A program made the position numbers and the translations under genes. This document shows positions 30,051 through 38,861 of a stretch of DNA of 64,000 nucleotides, in pieces. Below the pieces are notes generated by a model that saw only the letters and a program-made list of their open reading frames with translations, had not been told where the DNA came from and ran no database searches. The stretch is from Rhynchopus euleeides (taxonomy: Eukaryota; Euglenozoa; Diplonemea; Diplonemida; Diplonemidae). Within the stretch, counting starts at the first letter, position 1. Each line of letters starts with the position of its first letter. The stretch is from the NCBI GenBank assembly GCA_963210315.1, contig OY723305.1:372001-436000 (forward strand), given 5' to 3'.

Positions 30051-31085
30051 AAATGGGCACCCCATGGCCAAAATGACCCCATCGCGATCCTCACAGATTC
30101 CAAACGTTCAAAAGAACGGGTTTTTGGAAAATCCGAGGGGGGGGGGGTCCCGCTGGGTGGGTAGGTGGGGTGTAGTGGACTGGCTGCCTCCCAGCCACCT
30201 TCTCCCACGACCAGTCCCTGAACCAGACCCGTGTTTCATGGGTGATACTTGGCTCACACACCATCAAAGTGACCCCACTGTGATCCGCACAAATTCCAAA
30301 CGTTCAAAAGAAAGGGGTTTTGGAATACCCGAGGAGGGGGTCCCGCTGGGTGGGGTGGGGTGTCATGGTGTGTGTCACCCAGTCACCCTTCACCCATAAC
30401 CAGCCCCTGAACCAGACCGCTTTTTCATGGGTGAAGCTGGGCACCTAGACCCACAGTGTGACCCCACTACGATCCGCAAAAGTTTCAAACGTTCAAAAGA
30501 ACGGGGTTTTGGAACACTCGTGGAGGGGGTCCCGCTGGGTGGGTGGGCTGGCTGACTCTCGGCCCCCCTCTCGGCCGTGTGGCTACCTCAGTCACTTTCT
30601 CTTCGGACCAGCCCCTGAACCAGAGTCACATTTCATGGACGATGTTTGTCACATAGACCTATAAAATGACCCACTACGATCCGCAAAAGTTTCAAACGTT
30701 CAAAAGAACGGGTTTTTGGAACACCTGAGGAGGGGGTCCCGCTGGGTGGGTGGCTGGGTGGGGTGGCATGGTGTGTTACTCCCAGTCACCTTCACCCATG
30801 ACCAGCCCCTGAACCAGAGCCACATTTCATGGACAAAGCTTGTCACCTAGACCTACAAAGTGACCCCACTACGATGCGCACAGATTCCAAATATTCAAAA
30901 GAACGGGGTTTCGGAACACCCGAGGAGGGGGTCCCGCTGGGTGGGTGGGCTGGCTGACTCTCGGCCTCCCATCACAGTCTCCTATGACCAGCCCCTGAAC
31001 TAGACCCACATTTCATGGGTGAAGCTTGGCACCTAGACCCACAGTGTGACCCCACTACGATCCGCACAGAGCCCAAAGAGTGCAA
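30051..31085. repeat. ~195-bp satellite, five units plus a partial unit
   Basis: Each unit carries CACTACGATCCGCA, a CAAACGTTCAAAAGAACGGG block, GAGGGGGTCCCGCTGGGTGG and CCAGCCCCTGAACCAGA, then CATTTCATGG. The CAAACGTTC block begins near 30100, 30295, 30485, 30690 and 30885, with a degraded sixth near 31075, giving spacings of about 188-208 bp. Units diverge by several percent and there are no conserved open frames. The size is near a nucleosome repeat length, which may be coincidence. Confidence 0.85.
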
Positions 31086-32182
31086 TGGAAGGGGTCAATC
31101 GCGATTCCGCGAGTCGAAGATTCCGCACTTTTGGGTCACTTTCAGGTGATGTCAGGTCCCTGGAGTGACTGCAGATAGCCCATTTTCAGGGTGGGAGCCC
31201 TACTCGTACGTCACCCAGATTCAGCCCAAACCCGTGCACCCAGGGTGCACGGTCGCCGGGAGCGCGCGGGCACCCGGAAACAGGTCGCATTTGCGCGCGC
31301 TGCCTGCACCCTGCACGCCAGCCCCCCCCCCCCTACCCCCCCCCCCTCCGACGTTCACGACCCCCCAGAAAATTACCCCAGCCCCTGCCCCCCCTCCCCA
31401 AACGGTTTTCAGTTCCCTCCTCCCGTTATTTCGTTCATTTTCGCCCTTTCGAACTTTCGCTATATTTTAATAATTTATAAATTTCGATTAAATATCAGTA
31501 AGGGGAGAGAGACGAACCAGCGGGTATCCGTCGATCGCGAGACCACCCAGCTGCAAAAGTGCAAAAAATACAGCAGCAGTCTTTTGTGCAGATACCGAAC
31601 GCTGCCACGAATCTTTTTAGTTGGAAAAAACACGTTGCTGAAGCTGCCTTAAAATAAAAGAGATTGCCCTTGGGTACCCCGAGAGAATGCCACCCCCCCC
31701 CCCTCAACCTCCGCTTGGGGGGTGGCATTACCCAACGGCCACCCTGGACAGAAAGGGGCGGGGGTGAGCAAGTGGGGAGGGGAGGGGGGGGGCGGGGGCA
31801 ATGCACCGCTGAGGGATCGGGCGCACAGCGGTATAGAGTTGTGAGGAAAGAAGAAGAGAGAGAGAATGGGGGGGGTGGGGTCGTCGCACGTCGCACAAAC
31901 ATCGGCATTACTCCCTCACACCCTCTTCGGCGTTGGGAAGAGGGTGTGAGGGTGGGGAGGGGGGGGGGGGGTAGTAAAATCAAATTTGAAGGGAGCACAA
32001 GAATGACCACCCTTCACGGGGGAGGGGGGTTTGATCGTCGAGAGGGAATGGAAAAGTAAATCTCCCAGCACCTTCTTGCAATGTTAGTCCTTTTTGTAGT
32101 CAGTACACCAGATATGTTGTACAAGGCGGATCAACGCACAACGGGAGGGTGTGTTCACGGGGGAGGGGGGGGGGGTGATGAA
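31086..32182. other. Intergenic, fragments of dispersed repeats; no gene
   Basis: I see no supported gene. Short blocks recur elsewhere. The GAACCAGCGGG block with a (T/A)TCGTCGATCGCGA-like string at about 31512-31545 matches about 43945-43975. The TTTGATCGTCGAGAG block followed by GAATGGAAAAG at about 32027-32060 matches about 41685-41712 and 44428-44465. These look like remnants of mobile elements. Long G runs are frequent. Confidence 0.55.
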
Positions 32183-32224
32183 CACGGTGGGATCTTGTAA
32201 ATTTTACATGTATAACTACAAGTA

Positions 32225-32568
32225 CCGTATACGTAAATATTATGGAACGTAAATATTATGGAACGGGCCCATTTTTGGCCGGTCCGTTCCATAATATTTA
32301 CGTTCCATAATATTTACAGGGCCAGTTGGGGACTCGGTGGTGAGGACGGCTTGCGTCAGGAATCGCGCGAAAAGTGCACGAGTAGGTCCCGTCAGGGACT
32401 CTGTATGCCGTCCGATCACCTGGTCCAAGTCCCCGAGTCGCAGAAAGCCCTGTAAATATATGGAACGAAAAAAATCTGGAACGCCAACCCACCAGCGTTC
32501 CAAAATATTTACGTTCCATAATATTTACGTTCCATAATATTTACGTTCCAAAATATTTACGTATACGG
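32225..32568. mobile_element. MITE 1 (344 bp, TA target), uninterrupted copy
   Basis: The inverted ends start CCGTATACGTAAATATT and extend about 43 bp. They are flanked by TA at 32223-32224 and 32569-32570. Removing the MITE and one TA restores ACTACAAGTATATACATG, exactly as in the mirror arm of the host foldback element. The left end also folds on itself as a hairpin of about 34 bp. A 136-bp sub-element (32317-32452, CAGGGCC...GCCCTG, flanked by TA) sits inside both MITE copies, so it was captured before this MITE spread. Confidence 0.85.
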
Positions 32569-32665
32569 TATATACATGTATTATACATGTATAATACTTG
32601 CATGTCAACTATTATACATGTATAATACATGTATATGCCTGAAATATACATGTAAAATACATGTA

Positions 32666-33029
32666 CCTGGGACCCCCCGTGTTTAAGTCCCCCCCCTGGA
32701 GGCGATTTTCGGCCGGGGGGGACTTAAACACGGGGGGGGCGGACCTAAACACAGGGGGGGCTTAAACACGGGGGTGGCACAGTGGAGACCAAGAAGACCT
32801 CTTCCTCTGCTGTCGTAGGGGGGTAATTCCGGTCCGGATGGAATTTTGGCACCCCACTTTTCGACTCTGACAGCACCTGGAGGGCCTAGGGGCCACCTGA
32901 TGACCCTCCAGACCAGCCCACCCCCGTGTTTAGGTCCCCCTGTGTTTAAGTCCCCCCCCTGCCAGACCCCCAGGGGGGGACTTAAACACGGGGGTAAGGG
33001 GGGGGGACTTATACACGGGGGGTCCCAGG
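32666..33029. mobile_element. GC-rich MITE (364 bp, TA target)
   Basis: The inverted ends CCTGGGACCCCCCGTG... match over about 29 bp with one mismatch. TA lies at 32664-32665 and 33030-33031. Subterminal GTGTTTAAGTCCCCC units recur in both orientations. Removing it restores TACATGTATATCAAGTAAA, which is present in the mirror arm of the host palindrome (about 33375-33395). It is non-coding. Confidence 0.8.
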
Positions 33030-33031
33030 TA

Positions 33032-33448
33032 TATCAAGTAAAAATACATGTATAATACTTGCATGTCAACTATTATACATGTATCTTTACTTGATATACA
33101 TGTATTTTACATGTATATTTCATGCATTTACATGTATTTTACATGTATAATACTTGTCATGCAAGTATTATACATGTAAAATACTTGCATGACAAGTAAA
33201 ATACTTGCATGCAAGTAAAATACATGTATTTTACTTGCATGCAAGTATTTTACTTGTCATGCAAGTATTATACATGTATTTTACTTGTCATGCAAGTATT
33301 TTACATGTATAATACTTGCATGACAAGTATTATACATGTAAAATACATGTAAATGCATGAAATATACATGTAAAATACATGTATATCAAGTAAAGATACA
33401 TGTATAATAGTTGACATGCAAGTATTATACATGTATTTTTACTTGATA
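33032..33448. repeat. Central palindrome of the foldback element
   Basis: About 417 bp whose outer ~185 bp on each side are perfect inverted copies, centred near 33240. It is built from ATACATGTAT, TTGCATG(A/T)CAAG and TTGCATGCAAG units. The innermost ~40 bp is only partly symmetric. It should extrude a strong cruciform or hairpin. Confidence 0.9.
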
Positions 33449-33480
33449 TACCGTATACGTAAATATTATGGAACGTAAAT

Positions 33481-34179
33481 ATGGGTTCGTTCATAAACCC
33501 CCGCCGGCGGAGGCCAAAGCGCACCAAGCCCCCACCGGAGCCGACCCCACCACCCGCAGCACCGGAGCAGCCGAAGGGAGGAGTGCCGGGGAGTGAGCTG
33601 GCGAGTAAGAAGACAAAGAAGAAGACGAAGAAGAAGGGGGCCACGACCGACGCTGAGATGAAGGACAGCGGCCCCCCCCACGCCACCACCACTACCACCG
33701 ACCCCGCCGCCGCCGCCGCAGCAGCAGCAGCCGCCGCCGCCGCCGCCGCCACCAACCTCGCCAGGGTGCAAGCCCTCCTCGAGCAGGCGGAACAGCGTGC
33801 TGCCGAGGCAGAGCGGCGGGCAGCCGCTGCAGAGGAGCGGGCCGCGAACCAGGAGAGACAGTTCGCGGCCGCCCTGCAGGCAATGCAGGCCCGCCTGCAG
33901 CACCTGGAGGCGGCAGCACATCCGCAGTCAAAACCGAAGAAGACCACCAAGCCGGGCACCAGCTCCCCCTCCCGAAAGACCGAGCCGGCCGCCACCACCC
34001 CAAACCGGGGGACCAAGGGCTCACCCCCGAAGTCCGCCTCCCCGGCCAGAACCCACACGGGGCTAACCCCCAAGAAGAAGAGCCGGGCACTCTCTCCGTC
34101 CCGGACCGCAACCCTGCGCACAAAGCACCCGAAGGAGCGGTTGCACAAACGTCAGTGCGAAGAGGTCCTCTTCAACTGA
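33481..34179 (+). CDS. LINE ORF1 protein (Ala-rich coiled coil, basic)
   Basis: 232 codons ending in TGA. The protein starts with a basic Arg/Lys/Pro-rich segment (residues 1-57, including KKTKKKTKKK), followed by a poly-Ala run (about 76-90, a GCC microsatellite). A helical Ala/Glu/Arg/Gln heptad-like segment (about 92-146) should form a coiled coil. The tail is Lys/Ser/Pro/Thr-rich and basic (about 150-232). I see no CCHC zinc knuckles or RRM. By analogy with other LINE ORF1 proteins it probably binds the element RNA (inference). The A and T of its ATG come from, or are shared with, the target sequence, so the native start could lie in a lost 5' part. ORF2 follows in the same frame, separated only by this stop codon. 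Confidence 0.8.
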   Translation: MGSFINPRRRRPKRTKPPPEPTPPPAAPEQPKGGVPGSELASKKTKKKTKKKGATTDAEMKDSGPPHATTTTTDPAAAAAAAAAAAAAAATNLARVQALLEQAEQRAAEAERRAAAAEERAANQERQFAAALQAMQARLQHLEAAAHPQSKPKKTTKPGTSSPSRKTEPAATTPNRGTKGSPPKSASPARTHTGLTPKKKSRALSPSRTATLRTKHPKERLHKRQCEEVLFN

Positions 34180-34278
34180 CGGGGAGGCCCGCCATCTCCA
34201 GGCCTGCAGCGCCACATCTACGAGACCGGGCGTGACCTCCTCCTCAGGGCGGGTGACATCGAGCAGAACCCTGGCCCG
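34177..34278 (+). promoter_or_regulatory. Recoding region: TGA-CGG then 2A motif GDIEQNPGP
   Basis: The ORF1 stop TGA (34177-34179) is followed by CGG; UGA-CGG is a known leaky readthrough context in several RNA viruses. The same frame continues open for 24 codons to LLLRAGDIEQNPGP (2A core at 34252-34278). 2A motifs make the ribosome skip the Gly-Pro bond, here between 34275 and 34276. The L1Tc element of Trypanosoma cruzi has a 2A-like motif of the same type. A short stem AGGCC/GGCCT (34185-34189 with 34201-34205) follows the stop. No in-frame ATG occurs before 34810, so ORF2 with its endonuclease cannot simply start afresh. Confidence 0.8.
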
Positions 34279-37200
34279 GCGCAGCACCTCAAGTGCCTGA
34301 CCTGGAACTGCAACGGACTCACCGAGGCAAAAAGGGCGGAGCTCCAGCACCACCTCGCAACCCAGCGGTATGACGTAGTGCATCTGCAGGAACTCCGAGC
34401 AGCACAGGGGGGGGACCCCAAGTTCCCGGGCTACTCCGTCTTTCTCCGACGCCGCACCCAGAAGCGCTGTAAGGGGACGCTCACCTCCGGAGGCGGGATC
34501 GCAACCCTAGTGCGGGAGGACCTACACGCGACTCTTATTGCCACCGCACCAAACGCCAGTGTGACCGAGACCCTCACGGTGCGCGTCACGGGGCCAGAAA
34601 GCGCTATCACCTTCACCAATGTATACCGCCCCTCGGGAGTCGGCACTAGCAACGACCCACGCCGCGACGACTTCTCTACATCCCTGCTACCACACACGCC
34701 GGAGTCCATCATCGCCGGCGACTTCAACATCCACAACCGTGCCTGGGATAAACATGCGCGCTGCGACGACAAGGGAACAGACCTGTACCACTGGTCCCTC
34801 CTCAACGGCATGTCGCTGTGCAACGACCCTGACCACCCCACACGCATGCGCCGCGACTCCAAGTCCTCGCCGGACATTGTCTTCGCCCACTACGAGCTGG
34901 GGGAGGTCACCTGGAATACCCTAGACCAGTGGCAGTCCGATCACTTCGCCATACAATACACCGTCCCCTTTGCACGAACGCCAGCTGCAGCCACACACCC
35001 GGCAGCTAAAGCCCGCCAACTATGGAACTGGGCAGCGGCAGACTGGCCCGCATTCACTGAGGAGCTGGAACGGCTGTCACGCAAAGTGACGAAGTGGAAT
35101 GACCCGAAGGAATCCTTCCACAAGTGGCTGGGACTGGTACGCACGGTCGCAGCCAAACACATCCCGACGAAGCGAAGCTCTCGCCCCCGCAAGCGGTGGT
35201 TCACAAGCAAGGTGAAACGTGCGATACGGGCGCGGAACGAGGAATCGCGCAGACACGCCCAGACCGCACACCTGTCCCAGGACGACTACGACAAGCTGGA
35301 CAAGCTGACCACCGACGCCACCAACGCCGTCCTCGAAGCAAAGCGCACAACCTGGGAAACCAGGTGCCAGGCCGCGAGCACCAGCAGCGACCTCGGCGCC
35401 ACCTTCCGGCTTGTGCGAGAACTCGACGGCCGCAAAATCCAACAGGCTGCCTTCCCACTTGTCGACGGAGGGGTCCCGGTGACCGACCCCAAAGCTAAGG
35501 CGGACCTCCTCTGCAGCCACTACGCCAAGATCAGCGAAGGAAGCGACCAACAGCCACAAGCAGCACACACCCCGCAGCATGCGAATGACCAGACACCCCC
35601 CGAGCTTTCAGCTGCCGAAGACGACTTCTCCAAAGAGGAGCTGAACGCGGCTCTATCCGAACTGCAGGAGCGGAAATCCCCAGGGCCTGACGACCTCAAC
35701 AACGAGCTGCTGATGCATCTGGGCCCCCAGGCACGGCAGGGACTCCTGCATGTGCTCAACCTGTCGTGGAACAGCGGCATCCTCCCCGACGCGTGGACAC
35801 GAGCAGTCATCATCCCGATCCTGAAACCGGGGAAGCCAGCAACGGCAGCGTCCTCGTACCGACCAATCGCGCTCACCAGCACAGCGTGCAAGGTGCTAGA
35901 AAAAATGGTGAAGAGGCGCATGGAGCAGCTCATGCTCGACGACGCCTACCCACAGGTGGAGGGGCACTGCGCGAACCAGGCAGGGTTCCAGCGGCTGAGA
36001 TCGACAACCGACCAACTAGCCTACATCACCCAAACAGCGACGGACGCCCTCTCCTCCGGAAAGGCAGCTGTCACCCTGTACTTCGACCTCGAGAAAGCCT
36101 TCGACAAGGTCAGCAAGCACGCAGTCATCAACAGTGTCAGACGGAAGGGCTTCCCCCCGAAATTCACCAGATGGCTACACAACTACCTCAGCAACCGCCG
36201 AGCCGCCGCACAGGTGCACGGGGTAAGAAGCGACTACTACGACTTCAACAACGGGGTCCCGCAGGGAACAGTGCTCTCGCCCCTGCTCTTCAACTGCGTG
36301 ATGGACGATGTATCTCGAGCCATCACCGCCTCCCCTAACATCCACCCAGCGGTGTTCGCAGATGACATCGCAGTACTCGTCGTCGGGGACAACTACACTG
36401 AAGCCCTAAGCACCGCACAGGGCGTCATATCCACACTCGCCGCCGAAATCCCACTCCACGGGCTGCAGCTCTCCCCCAGTAAGTGCTGCTACACGCTGAT
36501 GGGAACGACGCCCGCAGCGTTGGGCGAGCACAGACGCATGGAGCTCCCAGACGGCACCCCCCTCCAGCACGAATCGACAGCGAAGTACCTCGGGGTCTAC
36601 ATCGATGCCTGCCACACGATGACAGACCACGTCGACCACGTCGTGACCACCTGCATGCGACGCCTGAGCATTCTGCGTATGTTGGCAGGCACTGACTGGG
36701 GCTCAAGTGGAGACACGCTGCGCCAGGCCTACCTGACATATGTCTACCCCATCCTGATGTACGCCGCCAGCGTCTACACCCCTGGCCTGTCCACGAAGAA
36801 CCTCAAACGCCTGCGAGATGTCCACCGCATGGCAGCCCTGATCATCACGGGCTGTATGAAGAACACCAGCACGGCAAAGCTCCTCTGGGAATCACACCTG
36901 CGAGACCTCGACCTCGACTTCAAGGTCGCGGTGTGCACAGACCACGAACGCTTCCGCCGCGTGCCCCACTCCCCAGGATACCGGGCGCAACTAAACACCG
37001 GGAACACGGGAGGCAGCTGGCTACATCAGGCACGGAGTCTGGTGAAATACTCGAAGGTCGACGGGCGCACCCCCCTGCTGGCCCCCCTGCATGCAGCACA
37101 CCCCATCCCCCCCTGGGAATGGAACCTGGTGCTGCCACGAGTACACATCCTGGCGACGCTGCCGGGGCTCACCGCCCCAAAGGCCGCCACCCCGAAAGAC

Positions 37201-38145
37201 ACCCTCCGGGACCTGGCAGAGCAGACCATCCAGGCCCTCCCGACATGCGCCTGGCATGTGTACACCGACGGGTCAGTCTCCAACTCCACATCGCGGCAAC
37301 AGCAGGGCGGCGCAGGAGCAGCGGTGTACAGCATGCCGGAGGGCCGCCTCAGGAAAAAGCTCGCCTGGCCGGCAGGACTCCGCTGCATCAGCTACCAGGC
37401 GGAGCTGGTGGCCATCAGAGAATCCCTCGCTCACCTATGCACCCTGGTATCCCCAGGCGAAACGATCGCCATCCTCACAGACTCGCAGAGCGCACTGAAC
37501 GCGCTGCTGAGCGGCCCGCAGCGAGCGAGAGGATCCACCGAATGGGACATCTGGAGGTGGTTGAACGAGCTCGCCCAAACCCACGATGTCACCACCCACC
37601 TCCGCTACATCCCGTCACACGTTGGGGTAGCAGGGAACGAACTCGCTGACAAACAGGCGCAAATCGGTGCCTTCCGGCCGCAGATGGAACCGGTTAGCCT
37701 CGCGTCGGCTCGTGTCGTCCTCCGCCGACACATCTACAACGACGCAACGGTGCCCCGCACGGACAGCGTGTACGCGTACCGTTCGGGAATCGGGGAGACG
37801 CGACTGCAACGCCCCGACCTCCGCATGGAGGGACTCACCCGCTTAGGGGAAACCACCATCCGCCGACTCCGGGCCGACCACCACCGCCTGGTCTACGACC
37901 ATGACATCCCGGGCACGGCACAACCACCTTGCCAACCCTGCCTGAAGCATGCGCCGGGCCACCCCCCGCCTGGGGTCTCACTGAAGCACCTCTTCTTCGG
38001 CTGCCCCGCGACAGCGTCGGCCCGACACCACCTCACAGCCACAAACGTGCACAACCTGCTGTTGCACAACTGCAAGGAGGCGCTGCGCTACCTGGCCGAG
38101 GCAGGGGTAACGGAGCACGGCGAGAAGGACTACCTGAACGCGTGA
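34180..38145 (+). CDS. LINE ORF2 polyprotein: 2A, AP-type endonuclease, reverse transcriptase, RNase H
   Basis: Open from the ORF1 stop to TGA at 38143-38145, about 1,320 codons. After the 2A motif (about codons 25-33) the APE-type endonuclease has WNCNG (34303), QEL (34387), GDFN (34717), SPDI and SDHF (34936). RT has FDLEKAFD with Asp at 36085, the GVPQGTVLSPLLFN block, and FADD (36355-36366). RNase H has Asp 37267 (YTDGS), Glu 37402, Asp 37480 (TDSQ), His 37618 (PSHVG) and Asp 37648. The C-terminus has C-x2-C (37930, 37939) and H-x4-C (37987, 38002), a zinc-binding arrangement common in this group. It nicks target DNA and copies the element RNA into the nick. It has no own ATG before the endonuclease core, so expression depends on ORF1 translation. 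All domains look intact. Confidence 0.9.
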   Translation, partial: RGGPPSPGLQRHIYETGRDLLLRAGDIEQNPGPAQHLKCLTWNCNGLTEAKRAELQHHLATQRYDVVHLQELRAAQGGDPKFPGYSVFLRRRTQKRCKGTLTSGGGIATLVREDLHATLIATAPNASVTETLTVRVTGPESAITFTNVYRPSGVGTSNDPRRDDFSTSLLPHTPESIIAGDFNIHNRAWDKHARCDDKGTDLYHWSLLNGMSLCNDPDHPTRMRRDSKSSPDIVFAHYELGEVTWNTLDQWQSDHFAIQYTVPFARTPAAATHPAAKARQLWNWAAADWPAFTEELERLSRKVTKWNDPKESFHKWLGLVRTVAAKHIPTKRSSRPRKRWFTSKVKRAIRARNEESRRHAQTAHLSQDDYDKLDKLTTDATNAVLEAKRTTWETRCQAASTSSDLGATFRLVRELDGRKIQQAAFPLVDGGVPVTDPKAKADLLCSHYAKISEGSDQQPQAAHTPQHANDQTPPELSAAEDDFSKEELNAALSELQERKSPGPDDLNNELLMHLGPQARQGLLHVLNLSWNSGILPDAWTRAVIIPILKPGKPATAASSYRPIALTSTACKVLEKMVKRRMEQLMLDDAYPQVEGHCANQAGFQRLRSTTDQLAYITQTATDALSSGKAAVTLYFDLEKAFDKVSKHAVINSVRRKGFPPKFTRWLHNYLSNRRAAAQVHGVRSDYYDFNNGVPQGTVLSPLLFNCVMDDVSRAITASPNIHPAVFADDIAVLVVGDNYTEALSTAQGVISTLAAEIPLHGLQLSPSKCCYTLMGTTPAALGEHRRMELPDGTPLQHESTAKYLGVYIDACHTMTDHVDHVVTTCMRRLSILRMLAGTDWGSSGDTLRQAYLTYVYPILMYAASVYTPGLSTKNLKRLRDVHRMAALIITGCMKNTSTAKLLWESHLRDLDLDFKVAVCTDHERFRRVPHSPGYRAQLNTGNTGGSWLHQARSLVKYSKVDGRTPLLAPLHAAHPIPPWEWNLVLPRVHILATLPGLTAPKAATPKDTLRDLAEQTIQALPTCAWHVYTDGSVSNSTSRQQQGGAGAAVYSMPEGRLRKKLAWPAGLRCISYQAELVAIRESLAHLCTLVSPGETIAILTDSQSALNALLSGPQRARGSTEWDIWRWLNELAQTHDVTTHLRYIPSHVGVAGNELADKQAQIGAFRPQMEPVSLASARVVLRRHIYNDATVPRTDSVYAYRSGIGETRLQRPDLRMEGLTRLGETTIRRLRADHHRLVYDHDIPGTAQPPCQPCLKHAPGHPPPGVSLKHLFFGCPATASARHHLTATNVHNLLLHNCKEALRYLAEAGVTEHGEKDYLNA

Positions 38146-38500
38146 ACCAAATAACATCATCAGAGAACAAGGGCTTCGGCCCGACCCCCCAGCACCCCCC
38201 CCCCCCCCATCCCAGCCCCACGTCACTTACCACAGGCCGCCAGGCGCGTCAGCGTCGGCGACCGCCCGCCCCCAGTCTGAGAGGCATCAGCCGAATCTCG
38301 GTGGAGGCGGGCACAAAACAAAAGGGAGAGTCGTCACTGTGCATATCAGCACGGTCCCGCCCTCTGTGCCAGACCAACACACCACCAAAGGAAAAGAGGA
38401 AGAGGCGACGTAAGGCAATGCCTCCGTGCGGCCAGGAGAACACGAAATAGCGACCCCCTCAACGGGGAATGCTACGAGCACGGCCAAAAATCGTTCGTTC
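38146..38500 (+). other. LINE 3' untranslated region
   Basis: About 355 bp from the ORF2 stop to the insertion boundary. It has a C run at about 38197-38210 and ends in AATCGTTCGTTC with no poly(A). The 5' end of the element also contains GTTCGTTCA (33485-33493), so both tips share this short string. Confidence 0.6.
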
Positions 38501-38861
38501 AATATTATGGAACGGGCCCATTTTTGGCCGGTCCGTTCCATAATATTTACGTTCCATAATATTTACAGGGCCAGTTGGGGACTCGGTGGTGAGGACGGCT
38601 TGCGTCAGGAATCGCGCGAAAAGTGCACGAGTAGGTCCCGTCAGGGACTCTGTATGCCGTCCGATCACCTGGTAAGTCCCCGAGTCGCAGAAAGCCCTGT
38701 AAATATTATGGAACGAAAAAAATCTGGAACGCCAACCCACCAGCGTTCCAAAATATTTACGTTCCATAATATTTACGTTCCATAATATTTACGTTCCAAA
38801 ATATTTACGTATACGGTACATGTATTTTACATGTATATTTCAGGCATATACATGTATTATA

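Larger units (their letters stand above)
33483..38500 (+). mobile_element. LINE (non-LTR retrotransposon) with 2A, endonuclease, RT and RNase H
   Basis: About 5,018 bp inserted into MITE 2 with a 3-5 bp target duplication (AATAT at 33478-33482 and 38501-38505; only AAT if the LINE itself begins with AT). It carries ORF1, an in-frame TGA, a 2A motif, and ORF2 with endonuclease, RT, RNase H and a CCHC end. The layout is that of the I/Ingi group (established for that group). There is no poly(A) tail; it ends TCGTTCGTTC. There is no 5' UTR: the first ATG straddles the insertion point, so the copy may be 5'-truncated. All catalytic motifs are intact, so the copy is young. Confidence 0.9.
33451..38816. 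mobile_element. MITE 2, same family as MITE 1, split by a LINE
   Basis: The left piece is 33451-33482 and the right piece about 38501-38816. TA lies at 33449-33450 and 38817-38818. Joined without the LINE it is 343 bp, exactly the 344 bp of MITE 1 after the two indels seen between them (2 bp lost at CCTGGT(CC)AAGTC, 1 bp gained at AAATAT(T)ATGG). This confirms the LINE boundaries. Confidence 0.85.

Noticed and set aside
34177..34179. TGA as a reassigned sense codon in this organism
   Set aside because: ORF2 of the LINE and copy B of the giant gene both end in TGA, and both giant-gene frames avoid internal TGA, so TGA is a normal stop here.
33483..38500. LTR retrotransposon
   Set aside because: No long terminal repeats, protease or integrase. 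The flanking repeats belong to the split MITE. Domain order endonuclease-RT-RNase H and the RT type are those of a LINE.
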